Shown: positions 8,217 through 17,411 of the stretch, one piece after another | How positions within the stretch are numbered: the stretch's first letter is position 1 | Layout: every line of letters begins with the position of its first letter | Assembly: GCF_003545765.1 (NCBI RefSeq) | Contig: NZ_QXIO01000014.1 | Span: forward strand, 1 to 64,000 | DNA from: Colwellia sp. RSH04 | GTDB taxonomy: Bacteria > Pseudomonadota > Gammaproteobacteria > Enterobacterales > Alteromonadaceae | DNA length: 64,000 nt | Direction: 5' to 3' | Notes under the pieces: model-generated | What the model was told of the DNA's origin: nothing | Databases searched by the model: none | The model's input: only the letters and a program-made list of their open reading frames with translations | Position numbers and translations under genes: made by a program

Positions 8217-9122
8217 ATGAGTCTTGAAGTAATAGATACTAGTTTCTGGTTAACCAAAGATAAAGCGTGGATGCAGGCACGTAAAGACAAGTGGCTAAGT
8301 ATAGAGGTTATGTTAAGTGAAAAAAGTAAAAAAGCACTTAATATCATTAAGCAATACTACCTTAAGGGTAAAATGCCGAACTGGAAGGTATTAAAAGAAT
8401 GGGAGAATAATGATCGTCATTTAGACTTATTTTGTTTTTTATGGTTACACCCGTCTGATGATGAGATCCTGTTATATTCTCTTTATCGTGAATATATGAC
8501 TTCTGCGTTGATTTATGAAACCGATGCTATTACAGGGTATTACACTTTTTTGCGTTCTCTGGTTCAAGATGCTTGCGCTCGTTTTTTAACTATGGATGAT
8601 TACTATTCGCCGTACCTTGAAGGTAAAGGTTTGACGCTTTTTAATGTGCTTTATAAAGACATTGATTTTGCAGGAGTGCAAATGAGTAAACAATTGAAGA
8701 GTGTTGAAAGATTCAAGCGAGAAGCGCAACACCTTCTTTCTGCAAAAGGGTATCAATATATTTTTGAAATCGGAAAATGGTTGTGCCTAGATGTTTTTTT
8801 GCCCGGACATGAAGAATTTTTATTGCAATACGATGAGCCATTTGAGTGGTGGTATTTGAGCTGTAAAAATGATGCTGAAAATTTCTTTAATGATAAATCT
8901 CAAGGTTATGATACTAGGAAAATGATTCGGTACGGGGGGTATAAGGCGCTTTATAATATCTATCACTTTGATACCAAAAAAGAAGGCGATACTTGCCGCA
9001 CACGCTTTGTTCTTAAAATCCGCAAAGCTCTAGATGAGCGAGAGTTTAGTGATGATTTTAAACAAATGTGGTTAGACGTTAAGGCAGGAAAAATAGACGT
9101 TGAAGATCCATGGGAATGGTAG
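8217..9122 (+). CDS. putative immunity protein to the orphan toxin tail, member 3
   Basis: A soluble 301-residue protein, clearly homologous end to end to the gene at 17412 (295 residues). Shared features are the FWLTKDKAWMQARKDKW start, YYLKGKMPNW near residue 45, FLWLHPSDD near 75, an IYHFD-x-K-x-GD-x-CR-x-R block near 245-265, and the end FKQMW-x(7)-KI-x-V-x-DPW. Rich in Trp and acidic residues, as expected for a protein that masks a basic nuclease surface. It starts 17 bases after the toxin-tail stop, so the two are likely co-transcribed. I chose ATG 8217 over the GTG at 8214. The immunity role is inferred from position and pairing with the same toxin family in two places. Confidence 0.6.
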   Translation: MSLEVIDTSFWLTKDKAWMQARKDKWLSIEVMLSEKSKKALNIIKQYYLKGKMPNWKVLKEWENNDRHLDLFCFLWLHPSDDEILLYSLYREYMTSALIYETDAITGYYTFLRSLVQDACARFLTMDDYYSPYLEGKGLTLFNVLYKDIDFAGVQMSKQLKSVERFKREAQHLLSAKGYQYIFEIGKWLCLDVFLPGHEEFLLQYDEPFEWWYLSCKNDAENFFNDKSQGYDTRKMIRYGGYKALYNIYHFDTKKEGDTCRTRFVLKIRKALDEREFSDDFKQMWLDVKAGKIDVEDPWEW

Positions 9123-9125
9123 TCA

Positions 9126-9730
9126 CAAAACATTGGGACACCCATAAACTTTTGATCAAAAAATAAAACAGACACTCACTCATCATTATGAAACATTGGG
9201 ATGAAACATTGGGACACCCATAAACTTTTGATCAAAATCCACCTCTCTACTATGGTTAAATAACCACCAGAAGAGAGGTGTTCAACATGACCCAAGCACG
9301 CAGCAAACAAGTATCACTTAAAAACATTGAAAACATTGGGACACCCATAAACTTTTGATCAAAAAATAAAACAGACACTCACTCATCATTGCAACTTATT
9401 ATAAACATTGGGACACCCATAAACTTTTTAACTCAACTCAGTGTCAATGCTGATGATTGGTTACAGCTTGCCGAGCATTTTGGTAAACAATATCATCAAG
9501 CGGTAGGGTCATTAGCAGAGCTTAATGCCTTTGCTGTTCACACAGGCAAGCAATGGATTGGCGGTCATCGACAGCAAGCAGTAAAAAATATTAGGACACC
9601 CATAAAATAAAGCAGACACTCACTCATCATTGCTAAATCAAAGCCTCTTAACTATGGTTAAATAAAGCAGATACTCACTCATCATTGCAACTTATTAGGC
9701 CACCCATAATAACGTGGTTAGAGCACAACC
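9126..9730 (+). repeat. array of RAYT element ends and internal fragments
   Basis: About 600 bases without a gene. Left-end sequences (attgGGACACCCATAAACTT) recur near 9135, 9211, 9338 and 9410, with AGGACACCCAT near 9593. A hairpin leader plus the first 11 RAYT codons occupies 9238-9320 and is cut off abruptly. A piece of the RAYT 3' end occupies 9428-9581. Between them a second motif, AAATAAA(A/G)CAGACACTCACTC, recurs near 9163, 9365, 9606 and 9662. The pieces look like internally deleted element copies joined end to end. Spacing is irregular, so this is not a CRISPR array. Confidence 0.75.
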
Positions 9731-9767
9731 AGTAATTTATTGCATTTATCATTGAGCTATTTTTAGC

Positions 9768-10487
9768 TTAGTTCACTGGCTGTAACCAAGAATCATCTTC
9801 AAGGTGCTGTTTGTTATCTATTCCAAGCAGCACTAACTTAACTTTTCCGACAATACTTTCTTGCTTAATACCGCCAAAACGCCTGCTATCGTAACTAGCC
9901 CCGCTATTATCTCCTAATAAGTAAAATAAGTCATTGTGCTGCAGCGACCCTTGTGGCCAGTTTGCAATACGTTTAACTAACCAAGTGGCTTGCGCATAAC
10001 CTACCGAGTCTGTTTGTTTAAACACCACCACATCACCTAAATTAATGGGCTTTTCATTGTATGCCCAAGTATCAACTAAGATGAATTGTCCCGGTTTTAA
10101 TGTTGGGTGCATTGACATGCTCGGTACAAAATAAAGGTGTACACCCAGCCATGAATCTTTATAGCTAAACCCTAAAAACAGGCCACACAAAGCACTGGCA
10201 CTAAAGAGTGCAGTAGCTAAAAAACGCGTAGGTGAATTAGCTTTATAAGTAAGGCTGTAACATAAGGTGGTGCTAACAAGGTAAATGATAAGGGTAAAAA
10301 TAAGCAAGGCGATTATATATTCAGGGCTAAAAATCAGCCGTGAAAAGCACAATAACAGCAAAGAGGATATTAACGCTATTTGGGTTAAAAAAGCTAAGCG
10401 CCAATAGCCAAGCGCTATTAAGCCTGCTCCTGGAATAAGTATGTTGAGTAAGGAGGCAGCAAAACGTTTGAGGGGGGTAGTAATCAT
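9768..10487 (-). CDS. lepB: signal peptidase I (S26 family)
   Basis: A 239-residue membrane serine protease of the LepB family that cleaves signal peptides on the outer face of the inner membrane. Several hydrophobic segments fill the first ~110 residues (more than in E. coli LepB). Then follow the box with the catalytic serine (PSMSMHPTL, S125), the lysine box (WLVKRI, K172), and the late box GDNSG-x-S-x-DSR-x-FG at 192-205. All catalytic features are present. It diverges from the small exported protein and giant toxin-like gene to its right. A dedicated peptidase for that protein is a reasonable inference. It is probably an accessory copy rather than the essential lepB, which normally sits with lepA and rnc. 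Confidence 0.85.
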   Translation of the reverse strand: MITTPLKRFAASLLNILIPGAGLIALGYWRLAFLTQIALISSLLLLCFSRLIFSPEYIIALLIFTLIIYLVSTTLCYSLTYKANSPTRFLATALFSASALCGLFLGFSYKDSWLGVHLYFVPSMSMHPTLKPGQFILVDTWAYNEKPINLGDVVVFKQTDSVGYAQATWLVKRIANWPQGSLQHNDLFYLLGDNSGASYDSRRFGGIKQESIVGKVKLVLLGIDNKQHLEDDSWLQPVN

Positions 10488-10770
10488 GTAATATCAAGTA
10501 CTTTCATGTAGAGCTTGTATAGAAATTAAGTGTACTTTTTTATGGTGAAGAGAGAAACCATTTAGCCACACTTTCGTTATAAAGCGCAGGCAAAATGAGG
10601 TTTGTTGGGGTGCTCACGCTAGAGTAACGGCATTTACCCGCTATAAACTAAACTTTTTTGAGGTGTATGTTTATTGTGAGTTACGTTGTTTTTCATGGTT
10701 TTTTTAGTTGCTTCAGGTTTTATTCACCTTTATCTGTTACCATCGCACGTTGTTTTACATGGACAGAACA

Positions 10771-11076
10771 ATGAACAGAATAACAAGGACAGTTGCCTAT
10801 CTTGTAGTACCTTTATTTTTACTTAATATTTACTCTCCCAATTTATCAAATAGTTACAACGCGAGCCAGCAGGTAATTGAGCCTATAGGGGTTGGTCGTG
10901 TAGACAATAACAAAATAGTGAGTGTAGGCAGCGTAAACCTAACCTCGTTAGATTTTATTGGTTATGCACAAGTTCATCCAAATTTATTACAAGCGCTAAT
11001 TAGCTATGCTGAAGGCGATATATCATTACAACAATTAAAAGCACAGTTACAGGCCGTGTTGCAGGAAGAAGGTTAA
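10771..11076 (+). CDS. small exported protein upstream of the giant toxin-like gene
   Basis: About 101 residues if started at ATG 10771. Other starts at 10759 (ATG) or 10708 (TTG) would lengthen the N-terminus. A hydrophobic stretch (VAYLVVPLFLLNIYS) near residues 8-22 looks like a signal sequence or anchor. The rest is a small soluble part with GVGRVDNNKIVSVGSVNL and a helical, glutamine-rich C-terminus (LQQLKAQLQAVLQ). It ends 5 bases before the ATG of the 2105-residue gene, so the two form an operon. No family recognised. It may be an export partner or chaperone for the large protein, but that rests only on position. Confidence 0.65.
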   Translation: MNRITRTVAYLVVPLFLLNIYSPNLSNSYNASQQVIEPIGVGRVDNNKIVSVGSVNLTSLDFIGYAQVHPNLLQALISYAEGDISLQQLKAQLQAVLQEEG

Positions 11077-11081
11077 GGAAG

Positions 11082-14000
11082 ATGCGTCAATTAATTCACG
11101 GTTTATCACACAGGTTTACTGGCCTAGCTTCTTGTTGGCAACAGACAAAAAAAGTGATGTTATGGGGGCTTATTAGCCTATGCTGTGCTAGCTCTGCGTT
11201 TGCTATTTTTGGGCCATCAATTTATGTAGGACCTATACCCAATTCGGCGATTAAGCATGGCTATGTTATGGCACGTGCTGTGGTGCTTGATCCTGCGACC
11301 CAGCAGCCTATTTTAGTGCAGTACAATACCGATGGCTCTGAAGCGGGTGTGGTAAATGTGGGAGGTGGATACAATGTTAATGAGCTGTCTATCACCTCGA
11401 GTGCGGCTTTTTTTGCTGAGCAACAGCGAATTGAAGTCTTTGAGCTGCAATACAAAGACACCTTAGCCAAAGGTGCACAGTTAATGTCGCGTGAAGCGTT
11501 TTTATCGGCGAGCTTCATGGCGGCTGATAATACTACCCCTATTGTCGCGCCGGGTTTACCGAGCCATATTAATAGTGTGTTAGTGAGAGGGCAAAGTGAC
11601 CGCCTATTGCCTGACCCCAGCCAATTAGTATTACTTTCGCTGTCTTTTGACCATACTACGGCGCAAGTGGCTGAAGACACGATATCGTTAGTGGTAAGTC
11701 CTCAGGGTAACATTCTTGCACAATCAAATTTACGTATTGGCTATCGCACTGGTTTTCTTGGTAAGCCCAATGAGGCACAAACAGGGGGGATAGGGGGTCA
11801 AGTTGGCGACGATGAAACCGTTTTTGGCCCTGTGCCAGGGGTAAAGGTTAATGTAGACGAATTTGCTTACTACGGTGGTGTTTCGGCTACCGACGGAGAC
11901 GGAAAATACGGGTTTACCTTTATGATGCCAATTTGTCCTGTGGGTGGTTTTCATTTTAAAACCGATGTATGGGCAGAGCTTGGTTACAGTAACTTATTAC
12001 CTATGGGTAGCCCCGCACATAAATATTTTCTGCGCACGCCCGGTTATGATTATTGTTTTGCTGATTTAGTGCCCGCGGTGCTTGCACCGTCCATAATTAG
12101 TATTTTGACGAGTATATCGCAGCCAGTGTATCAAAATAATCTGTATGCCGATGTGATGTTTCTGACAGGGCAAATGTATATCAGTAATCAGTTTGGTTTT
12201 GATATACCGATGGGTGAAACCACCCATACCTCTTTTAATGAAGTGGCAGATGAGCGCTTACAGCACTTTTATGATTTTAATGGTGACGGGCAAGGCGATA
12301 CGGTTGTGCAAGGCCAGTTAGTGACCCAAGTAAATGAAGAAGGTGAAGAAGAAGAGGTGTTTGAAGCCAACAGCGATGGCGACTTACAAGGGCTGTACTT
12401 TGAAGCGCCTGAAGCCGATGACGCGCCAGATTTATTACGCGTGATTGACCAAGAAGTACGTAAAGCGAATGTTGGCTTGTTAGAAAGTATTAGCAATGCT
12501 GATTTACGTAATACTGATGTGCTGTTTTTTAGGGAATCTACTGGGCAGCTTATTATGGAGCGTAAGGGCTTAAAAGAAGCAGAAGTGGGTGGTGGTGAAG
12601 TACAGCTTGATGAAGCAAAGCAGCTTGTTGGTTACCGTGTTATGTTGCGAGGCCCAAGTGATTCAGTCTTAAATATGGGCGGCGCCATCACGACTGAAGA
12701 GAGAAGAGGAGGCTATAAAGAGTGGGCGACAGAGTATCAGTTAACCGAGCCTTTTCAAAAACGAAAGTCTGATTATATTCGTGAAGGCGAAACCATTAAA
12801 ATTGTAGCCATTAACCGAGCTACGGGCTATATCGGCACGGCTAAAGCTCAAATTAAACCACAGTCACGAGGAGATTTAACGGTATTAGCACCGCCAATTG
12901 CCTTAAGACCTCCTAACTTAAAAATATGGGCTGAACGAAAATACGATGTTGAGCAAGGGCTAACGAAAGGCGAAGAGCGCCTGTATACCATTGGTAGCGA
13001 AGGGGCAGCCTTAACCAGTGATACCACGGTAACTATTTATACCGAATGGCTTGATGAGTACGGCAACCCGTTACCCGAAGAGCTTGGTTTAGATAATGGT
13101 GAGCAGTATGGTTTTACGGGGCGTTTAGCGAAAGTGGTGGCACCGGGGCAATTACAAGGGGTTGGTGCAGGGAATGACTTAGCCTCGTTTGCTATAGCAC
13201 CGGGTAGAAAAACGCAAGTCATTAACGTGGGCAGCAATCTTAGTACTGCTGAGCATTACTATGTGCATGTTATTGGTAAAGCCAAAGACCAAGAATGTGG
13301 TAGTGGCGGCAGTTGCCCAAGCTTTACCGAGCTTGGCAGTAAGGCACCATACGACACCCGACCTAACTTATTGGTACCTTTTTTGGTACCACTGCCTGAT
13401 GAAGACCGTACATGGATAGAATACCATACCTATCGCGGTTTAATGGCAGATGAAGAAATTACCGACAAACCCAACAAACCACTACCAGCCTACAGTTGGG
13501 CATACAGGCCTGAATATCAATTCAGTCAATTTGGTTTAGAGATGCAAGAGATTAACGCCACGCAAACCGATGGTCAAGGCGCAGAGACTAGCACTAATCT
13601 TTTAACAGGCGATAATCCTACCATAACAAGTAGCGACGATTACATAACCGCACTGTATTCTTTAATCAGTAGCAATCATGACAGGTTAACCGCCATAGAT
13701 GGTCCGCAAGAGTTGGTATTAGCGCTAGGGCAAGAAGAGCAGTTAATCACCATAGGTGAAGACAAAAGTATCACCTTCAGTAATATTGAACACTTAGCCA
13801 GTTTAGATCCTGAAGATTTTCTCAGTATGCGTTTATACGCTAATAACGATGCCAGTAATATTTTGTGGGAATATGCGTTTGAGTTTTTAAATATAGAATC
13901 AACCACGATTGGTTATGAAAATCAAACTGAAGATATTTGGTATGTTACAGCAGACGACCCCGTCGTCGAAATGAAAGCTTCACTGCTAGGGTATGCATAT

Positions 14001-17000
14001 AGAGAAGCAGGTAAGGAACCTGTATCAGTCTCTTGGCAAGCTAATGGTGCAGGTACCTTTAGCCCTGCCACCCAAACCAGTGTTGATTTAGGGGTATTTG
14101 ATAGCACCTTAACTATGCCAACAACTAAAGGGGCAACGGCTAATGTTAGTATAAAGTTGGCAGATGGTAGCACAACGGCACAATGGAAAACCGTTGAAGT
14201 GTTGGCAGGAGCAGCTCATCATTTATCTATTATAGCTTCAGGTCAAGCAATAGGTTGGCAACAAGGCGATGTACGCCTTGATGTATCGGTTTATGACCAA
14301 TACGATAATTTAGTTGAAGACGGCACCGAAGTTGAATTTGATATACTCGACAGCTTTATTATTAAAGAGCAGCAGCTTGAAACGATTGACGGCAAAGCTT
14401 ACATTGTGTTGACGGGCGGTGAGTATGCTATCAATGAATCTATTGTAACGATTAGCTCAGGTGAAGCTTCAGAAACTGAAACATTATCAATTCAAGGGCT
14501 AGAAGTTACATTGATAGCAGGTACTACACAGCTAAATAAACAGCAAACCACCAATGTTACCGCCAAGGTTACCACACCGAATGGCGCTATTGTCAGCAAT
14601 GTTCCTATCACTTTTTCAGCCACCCGTGGCTTTTTTAATGAACAAGAATTCTTAACTAATGGCGCAGGTAGTGCAACCGCACAATTTACAGCAGGTCTTA
14701 ATGAAGTCACTGATAAGTGGAGTGTGCAAGTCGGCTATATCGCAGCAAACCAATTAGAGTATTCCGTTAATTCTGGTCCAGAAAGCATTAATACAAGCGA
14801 TACCATGTTGGTAGCAGATGAAGCTTCGTCTGGTACCATTGATTATGATCATTTTGGTGTGCCAACCAGTATAGGGTATGAAACCACGGCAACGGCTGAA
14901 ATACGTAATAGTACAAATACTATAGTTACCCTAGGCGATATGGCAGATCCTAACTTAGAGCCATTAGTGTCATTAACTATGGCCAGTTTTGATAGTACCG
15001 ATAGGTTTAAAGATCAACATGGTTTAGATACAGTTCACACCAGTAATGTCACCTTAGTGCATGATCACCCCTTAGGTGCAGGGCGAAGTGCTCAGTTTAC
15101 GGCAGAAGCAAGTGCCGTTATTAAAGCCAATACCAAATTTAACCTTATTGATAACATTGGCGCACGAATAGATATTAAACCCCAAGGCGATGGTACTATA
15201 TTTGAGCACGGCAATGGTCAAACACTTTCTTTTGCGGGTAATACCTTAACCTTTACGGTAACCACAGAAACAGGCAGTTATTCAGTAGAACAAAGTAACA
15301 TTAGTACAGAGCAATGGTATAGCGTAGCGACCAAAGTGGCTAATAACCAAATAGCGCTTTATGTTGATGGCAATGTTGTAACTGAAACGATTACAGGGCC
15401 GTTAGTGTATGGTGCGAGTACCAGTATAAAATTAGGTGGTCTGAGTGCCGTTATGCGCAGTTTCAGATTATATGACTGGACTAGCCAACCATTGCTAAGC
15501 TTTGCTGATGGTAGTAGCAGCAAAGCGATTTCAGCGGGTGGCGGAACAGTTACTTTACAAAGCTTGGGTAATTTAGATAAGCACCATAGTAGCAGTAATT
15601 TACAATCACTACGTGTTGCGATTATATCGGGTGACCAACGTAACTATGCCTCGTTATTAACTAAACGTGGCTATCAAAATATTGCTACGCAATACTTAAA
15701 TACCGCCTCACCTGAAACGCCGTTAGCGTATTTGAATTTACATAACCCACTTAGTGGTTTAGTGCCAACGGCACATGCGTGGAGTTGGGATGGTGTGTGG
15801 GATGGTGTTAAAAGCACTGTTGGTTTCTTAATACCTTATGAAGATTTTATTATTATTGGTGAGCAACTGGTGTATTTAGTCAATCAAGATTGGGAAAATT
15901 TTGATTCAAGTAAATTAGCGTTTGCTTCACTTGGCGCAGCAACCATAATTCCTATTGCAAAGCCATTAAAACCGTTATTAGCACCCATTAAAAAAATGCT
16001 TGATGGTATGAAAAAATTCCCGGCAGCTAAACATTTTGCAGGAGCTACGGGTACAGCGGTTAAAGAAGCCCTTAGTAGCAGTACTAAAAAGCTCTTTGAC
16101 TTATTGCCATTTATATTAATAGCGGTAGAGCTGTATGAAGAGCCAGAAGTATTTGAGTTCATCATGAGTGCGATTGAGAATGAAGATGATTTGTGGGTTT
16201 GGGTTGAGTATATAAGTGAGGTAGTAAAAGTTGAGGGCGGGCTTGATGCACTGGCAAGTTATAATGGCAACTTTGAGAACCCCAATAGTCAATTTGCTGT
16301 GAATCCACTGAGTTTTGCTGTTGATAGTGCTTATGCTAAATCAAGTTCGTCTATTGGCTCAACATTAACGACTCGTATTAAAGGAGTTATAAAATCGATA
16401 GATGTTAAAGATGCCAAACAAGTTACAGGCGCTTTGCGAGCAATTGTAAAAAATCCAACATTAAAAATGATTGCTGCTGGAGGTCAAACAGGTTTAAGAG
16501 TGTTTGCTGCCGTAGGTGCAGTTAAATTAGGTAAATTTGTACGCGACAGTAAAAACTGGCGTGCCAATCGCTGGTTGGTTATGTTCTCTATTATTTACCT
16601 CGCAGAAGAATTTGAAGCTGGTAGGCTGGATTTGAAAGATGATAGTCAATTAACGTCTCTGGTGAGTAATTTATTTTCAAAGAATATCAGTAATTCAAAC
16701 GGTGCTGTTTTTCAAATCATTGAAACCGCTTATTTTCATGCGCGACATCAGACAAATGAAAGTCTTTGGCCTAAAGTTGCAGGTATTGACAGTGTTAGAG
16801 CCGCTTATATTTTAAAAGATGAAGAGCGTGCAGGTAACCCTTATAAACGGCAAGTAGATATTGTGCTTGAATACCCAGACGGCACAGAAGAATGGGTCGA
16901 GTTAAAGTCGTATTCAACAACGACTATTGCAAAAAGTGTTAAACCCAAAAGCAAAGCCTTCGACGGTGCTAATGTCTTTAGGGAATTTTTTCATGACTAC

Positions 17001-17399
17001 CGTTTAAATAATGAGTTTATAACGAATGATTCAGTTGATAAAACTAATATTCTAAAAATCTCTGAAACCGTAACTACGAAAACAAATAAAATACTTACTT
17101 GGTATTATCAAGATTATGATATTCCTAAAGGTACTAAAAACTTAGCTAAGGCTCCTTCGGAAAAACAAGTAGCTAACTTAGCAAAAAAACTTTGCAATAA
17201 ACCTACGGATTTTCGCATAGAAGATTATCAATTTAACTTTGTATTGAGCACGAGAAAAGCGGTTGAAAATAAATGCCGGAATTTAGCAACTCCAAGAGTC
17301 AAGCTTTTAAATACTAAAGCTTACTTAGTTGAGGTGTTAGATACCATTGGTAGTGATTTTGCCAAAGACTTTAAAGATGAATTAACAGGTATAGAGTAG
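11082..17399 (+). CDS. giant secreted polymorphic toxin-like protein with C-terminal PD-(D/E)XK-like module
   Basis: 2105 residues. A signal peptide ends near ASSAFA (about residue 44). The N-terminal part has an acidic calcium-loop-like stretch (DFNGDGQGDT, ~405). Two bacterial Ig-like (Big-1 type) segments lie at ~1045-1240, a LamG/concanavalin-like segment at ~1300-1470, and a hydrophobic pre-toxin region (SWDGVWDGVKSTVGFLIP onward) at ~1567-1700. The final ~190 residues carry D1926-x(13)-E1940-L-K1942, the layout of a PD-(D/E)XK nuclease, and recur alone at 7627-8199. A strong AAGGAAG precedes the ATG. It lies between a small exported protein and a putative immunity gene. Known polymorphic toxins share this plan of a long delivery part, a swappable tail and an adjacent immunity gene. 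DNA cleavage and target are not shown. Confidence 0.7.
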   Translation: MRQLIHGLSHRFTGLASCWQQTKKVMLWGLISLCCASSAFAIFGPSIYVGPIPNSAIKHGYVMARAVVLDPATQQPILVQYNTDGSEAGVVNVGGGYNVNELSITSSAAFFAEQQRIEVFELQYKDTLAKGAQLMSREAFLSASFMAADNTTPIVAPGLPSHINSVLVRGQSDRLLPDPSQLVLLSLSFDHTTAQVAEDTISLVVSPQGNILAQSNLRIGYRTGFLGKPNEAQTGGIGGQVGDDETVFGPVPGVKVNVDEFAYYGGVSATDGDGKYGFTFMMPICPVGGFHFKTDVWAELGYSNLLPMGSPAHKYFLRTPGYDYCFADLVPAVLAPSIISILTSISQPVYQNNLYADVMFLTGQMYISNQFGFDIPMGETTHTSFNEVADERLQHFYDFNGDGQGDTVVQGQLVTQVNEEGEEEEVFEANSDGDLQGLYFEAPEADDAPDLLRVIDQEVRKANVGLLESISNADLRNTDVLFFRESTGQLIMERKGLKEAEVGGGEVQLDEAKQLVGYRVMLRGPSDSVLNMGGAITTEERRGGYKEWATEYQLTEPFQKRKSDYIREGETIKIVAINRATGYIGTAKAQIKPQSRGDLTVLAPPIALRPPNLKIWAERKYDVEQGLTKGEERLYTIGSEGAALTSDTTVTIYTEWLDEYGNPLPEELGLDNGEQYGFTGRLAKVVAPGQLQGVGAGNDLASFAIAPGRKTQVINVGSNLSTAEHYYVHVIGKAKDQECGSGGSCPSFTELGSKAPYDTRPNLLVPFLVPLPDEDRTWIEYHTYRGLMADEEITDKPNKPLPAYSWAYRPEYQFSQFGLEMQEINATQTDGQGAETSTNLLTGDNPTITSSDDYITALYSLISSNHDRLTAIDGPQELVLALGQEEQLITIGEDKSITFSNIEHLASLDPEDFLSMRLYANNDASNILWEYAFEFLNIESTTIGYENQTEDIWYVTADDPVVEMKASLLGYAYREAGKEPVSVSWQANGAGTFSPATQTSVDLGVFDSTLTMPTTKGATANVSIKLADGSTTAQWKTVEVLAGAAHHLSIIASGQAIGWQQGDVRLDVSVYDQYDNLVEDGTEVEFDILDSFIIKEQQLETIDGKAYIVLTGGEYAINESIVTISSGEASETETLSIQGLEVTLIAGTTQLNKQQTTNVTAKVTTPNGAIVSNVPITFSATRGFFNEQEFLTNGAGSATAQFTAGLNEVTDKWSVQVGYIAANQLEYSVNSGPESINTSDTMLVADEASSGTIDYDHFGVPTSIGYETTATAEIRNSTNTIVTLGDMADPNLEPLVSLTMASFDSTDRFKDQHGLDTVHTSNVTLVHDHPLGAGRSAQFTAEASAVIKANTKFNLIDNIGARIDIKPQGDGTIFEHGNGQTLSFAGNTLTFTVTTETGSYSVEQSNISTEQWYSVATKVANNQIALYVDGNVVTETITGPLVYGASTSIKLGGLSAVMRSFRLYDWTSQPLLSFADGSSSKAISAGGGTVTLQSLGNLDKHHSSSNLQSLRVAIISGDQRNYASLLTKRGYQNIATQYLNTASPETPLAYLNLHNPLSGLVPTAHAWSWDGVWDGVKSTVGFLIPYEDFIIIGEQLVYLVNQDWENFDSSKLAFASLGAATIIPIAKPLKPLLAPIKKMLDGMKKFPAAKHFAGATGTAVKEALSSSTKKLFDLLPFILIAVELYEEPEVFEFIMSAIENEDDLWVWVEYISEVVKVEGGLDALASYNGNFENPNSQFAVNPLSFAVDSAYAKSSSSIGSTLTTRIKGVIKSIDVKDAKQVTGALRAIVKNPTLKMIAAGGQTGLRVFAAVGAVKLGKFVRDSKNWRANRWLVMFSIIYLAEEFEAGRLDLKDDSQLTSLVSNLFSKNISNSNGAVFQIIETAYFHARHQTNESLWPKVAGIDSVRAAYILKDEERAGNPYKRQVDIVLEYPDGTEEWVELKSYSTTTIAKSVKPKSKAFDGANVFREFFHDYRLNNEFITNDSVDKTNILKISETVTTKTNKILTWYYQDYDIPKGTKNLAKAPSEKQVANLAKKLCNKPTDFRIEDYQFNFVLSTRKAVENKCRNLATPRVKLLNTKAYLVEVLDTIGSDFAKDFKDELTGIE

Positions 17400-17411
17400 G
17401 AGGGTAGCGCG

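Noticed and set aside
9126-9730. Regular-looking short repeats as a CRISPR array
   Set aside because: Repeat spacing is irregular, repeats vary in length, the sequence between them is transposase fragments, and no cas genes are present.
11261-16165. Several minus-strand open frames inside the giant toxin-like gene
   Set aside because: They lie opposite a continuous 2105-codon frame, have low-complexity Ser/Pro/Thr-rich products and no ribosome sites.
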